From Treponema sp. (GTDB taxonomy: Bacteria > Spirochaetota > Spirochaetia > Treponematales > Breznakiellaceae): DNA of 5,893 nt. The DNA lies in assembly GCA_031266255.1 (NCBI GenBank), contig JAISBK010000103.1, forward strand, positions 1-5,893, written 5' to 3'. Of this stretch, positions 4,633 through 5,893 are shown in pieces. Each line of letters opens with the position of its first letter. The first letter of the stretch is position 1. The notes beneath the pieces were generated by a model. It was not told the origin of the DNA and did no database searches. It was given only the letters and a program-made list of their open reading frames with translations. A program made the translations under genes and the position numbers.

Positions 4633-5712
4633 ATGAGCAAAATCATCCTTAAAGCCGAAGACCTTGACGGGTATCTTACCGAATCTGATAAGCGGTATAT
4701 CTCCCGAATGGACGGATTATACAGCCAAGTAACCAGTTGTTTCACCAGGCTTTCTCAGTGCCGTAGTCAGGATGAACAAGGTCAAGAAGAGCTTACCCTC
4801 ATCCGGCTTTATAATGAGATGGGTTCCCTCATGCAGGAACTGTGCAGCTATGAATCTGCAATCCGGGTCTATTCCTTTCTTACCCCCCAAGAGAGCCACC
4901 CTGAAGCATCCCGGCTCATCGCAAAGCTCAGGGATATACAGACGGAAAACCAGGAATTTGTCTATTACATCCAGCGGGCCTATGAAATGCTCTTCAAACT
5001 CGCCTACGGTGGTATGCCGGGGAGCAATAAGAACTACCTGATCGTCAAAACACCGGTAACTCGACCGGTACAAAACTATGCGGTGCATAAAATCACCAAT
5101 ATTGACGAGTTCATTGAGCATACGGTTATGTGCGTCATGCTCCGGGGGGCTTTGCTGCCTTCCATGATCATGTCCAAGGAAATCCAGGAGTATTCTTCCC
5201 ACGGATATGTAACCCCCTTTGCCTTGTTTAAAATCAGCCGGGATGATACCAAACGTGAGCATAATATGGAGTACATTCTTGACCTGGACAATTCCTATTT
5301 TAATCGGGAAACTTTGGATGGCAAGGATCTTATCTTCGCAGACCCAATGAACGCCACCGGAGGGAGTCTCGTAACCGTGGTACATTACCTCTTGGAAACC
5401 GGGATTAAACCTCGGTCTATCCGGTTTTTCAATGTGATTGCCGCACTGAAAGGGGCGCTGCGGGCGGTTCGAGCCTTGGAACATTGCCAGGTCTTTACCC
5501 TGTGGATGGATCCGGTGTTGAATGATGCCGCCTATATCATGCCGGGTTTGGGGGATGCAGGGGATAGGCTCAACGGACGGGAGGGTGATTATCAGCGGAA
5601 TATTATTCAGCTTATCGCTAACTATGGGGCTACGATTGCCCAGTTGTACCGTGCCCAACTCAGGGAAATAGAGAATACCGTACTCAAGAAGATCATGCAG
5701 CACCCTGCTTAG
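4633..5712 (+). CDS. upp: Uracil phosphoribosyltransferase with a helical N-terminal extension
   Basis: Predicted to make UMP from uracil and PRPP in the cytoplasm (pyrimidine salvage). Numbering is from ATG 4633 (359 residues). The C-terminal ~220 residues are the UPRT domain: LRGALLP at 170-176 sits where usual enzymes have LRAGLGM, ADPMNATGGS at 236-245 is the PRPP-binding loop, and YIMPGLGDAGDRLNG at 301-315 is the UPRT-specific uracil-binding signature. About 130 N-terminal residues are an extra, probably alpha-helical region absent from the ~208-residue E. coli enzyme. The strand before the PRPP loop is divergent, so substrate preference could differ. The start is uncertain: the frame is open to TTG 4564 (23 more residues) and neither codon has a strong ribosome binding site; ATG 4633 is preferred because MSKIILKAEDLDGYL reads like a natural N-terminus. 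The nicotinamidase gene follows after 33 bases, probably in one transcript. Confidence 0.88.
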   Translation: MSKIILKAEDLDGYLTESDKRYISRMDGLYSQVTSCFTRLSQCRSQDEQGQEELTLIRLYNEMGSLMQELCSYESAIRVYSFLTPQESHPEASRLIAKLRDIQTENQEFVYYIQRAYEMLFKLAYGGMPGSNKNYLIVKTPVTRPVQNYAVHKITNIDEFIEHTVMCVMLRGALLPSMIMSKEIQEYSSHGYVTPFALFKISRDDTKREHNMEYILDLDNSYFNRETLDGKDLIFADPMNATGGSLVTVVHYLLETGIKPRSIRFFNVIAALKGALRAVRALEHCQVFTLWMDPVLNDAAYIMPGLGDAGDRLNGREGDYQRNIIQLIANYGATIAQLYRAQLREIENTVLKKIMQHPA

Positions 5713-5720
5713 CAGCAGGG
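5703..5720 (+). repeat. Intercistronic hairpin across the upp stop codon
   Basis: CCCTGCT (5703-5709) and AGCAGGG (5714-5720) form a perfect, GC-rich 7-bp stem, with the TAG stop (5710-5712) in the four-base loop TAGC. No T-run follows, so it is not a standard terminator. It may stabilise or process the message between the two genes, or cause partial termination. Confidence 0.6.
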
Positions 5721-5733
5721 GTATATTAGATTC

Positions 5734-5739
5734 GAGGAG
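5734..5739 (+). promoter_or_regulatory. Shine-Dalgarno site for pncA
   Basis: GAGGAG lies six bases before the ATG at 5746, within the short gap after upp. Confidence 0.85.
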
Positions 5740-5745
5740 TATCCT

Positions 5746-5893
5746 ATGACGATAGATTTTAGCACCTCAGCGCTGCTGGCTATTGATGTGCAAAATGATT
5801 TTTGTCCCGCCTATACCGCGGTATCCGGGGAAAAACGGCCTGAAGGAGCCTTGGCGGTCAGCAAGGGGGATGAGGTAATCGACCCGCTTAATA
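5746..5893 (+). CDS. pncA: Nicotinamidase (N-terminal part, cut by the window end)
   Basis: Cysteine hydrolase of the isochorismatase superfamily that would deamidate nicotinamide to nicotinate, feeding the Preiss-Handler route to NAD. Only the first 49 residues are in the window. LLAIDVQNDFCP contains the catalytic Asp (Asp14) of the D-x-Q-N-D-F motif, and GALAVSKGDEVIDPLN matches the GGALAV..GDEV..xxN segment typical of PncA. Between FCP and GALAV there are about ten extra residues (AYTAVSGEKRPE region) compared with the usual CPGGALAV, a larger loop than in E. coli-type enzymes. The catalytic Cys and the remaining metal ligands lie beyond the edge. The start is ATG 5746, supported by GAGGAG six bases upstream. 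The 33-base spacing from upp indicates cotranscription and a shared salvage role. Confidence 0.88.
   Translation, partial: MTIDFSTSALLAIDVQNDFCPAYTAVSGEKRPEGALAVSKGDEVIDPLN

Noticed and set aside
4717..5703. A 328-codon open frame on the minus strand opposite upp
   Set aside because: It lies inside a gene with clear UPRT motifs, has no recognisable domain, and its composition (many His, Ile and Pro) is typical of an antisense shadow frame.
1..5893. CRISPR array, tRNA, rRNA, insertion sequence or transposase
   Set aside because: No regularly spaced short repeats, no tRNA-like TTCGA arm with an acceptor stem, and no transposase-like protein were seen. The only long direct repeat is within the lipoprotein gene.

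Overview
The window looks like chromosomal DNA from a spirochaete, most likely Treponema or a relative. This is inference, not proof. It rests on a Treponema-like mix of genes (a GAF/HD-GYP c-di-GMP phosphodiesterase, a long-form uracil phosphoribosyltransferase next to a nicotinamidase with a long insert after its DFCP motif, and a repeat-containing lipoprotein with a relaxed LFFGC lipobox), on moderate GC in most genes, and on clear AGGAGG-type ribosome binding sites at some starts.

Layout, left to right. Positions 1-271 hold no gene; they contain four short inverted repeats in a row and a plausible promoter. Next on the plus strand are a single-domain cytoplasmic parvulin (ppiC, 272-550) and a GAF + HD-GYP protein (676-1899, frame open from GTG 607). 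Between them lies a leader with a 10-bp long-range inverted repeat. A strikingly AT-rich plus-strand gene follows (1979-2671). Its GEEH, IES, GTD, REN and GGAH motifs suggest the EreA/ChaN/TraB/TIKI fold, and its composition suggests it arrived by transfer. A hairpin at 2679-2718 separates it from a minus-strand pair, probably an operon: an AraC-family regulator (4460-3471), then 28 bases, then a lipoprotein (3442-2732) built from two copies of one domain. The regulator is divergent from a plus-strand salvage operon: a uracil phosphoribosyltransferase with a helical N-terminal extension (4633-5712) and, 33 bases on, the start of a nicotinamidase (5746 to the window end).

How the genes may work together. 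The upp-pncA pair points to salvage of uracil (to UMP) and nicotinamide (to nicotinate, for NAD). The AraC regulator most simply controls its own operon with the lipoprotein, and could also act on the divergent salvage promoter because they share a short intergenic region. The HD-GYP protein would lower c-di-GMP in response to whatever its GAF domain binds. No complete, obviously novel multi-gene defence or metabolic system is visible. The best leads are the AT-rich putative hydrolase, the HD-GYP protein with a predicted three-metal site plus an 18-residue insertion, its structured leader, and the recently duplicated lipoprotein domain.
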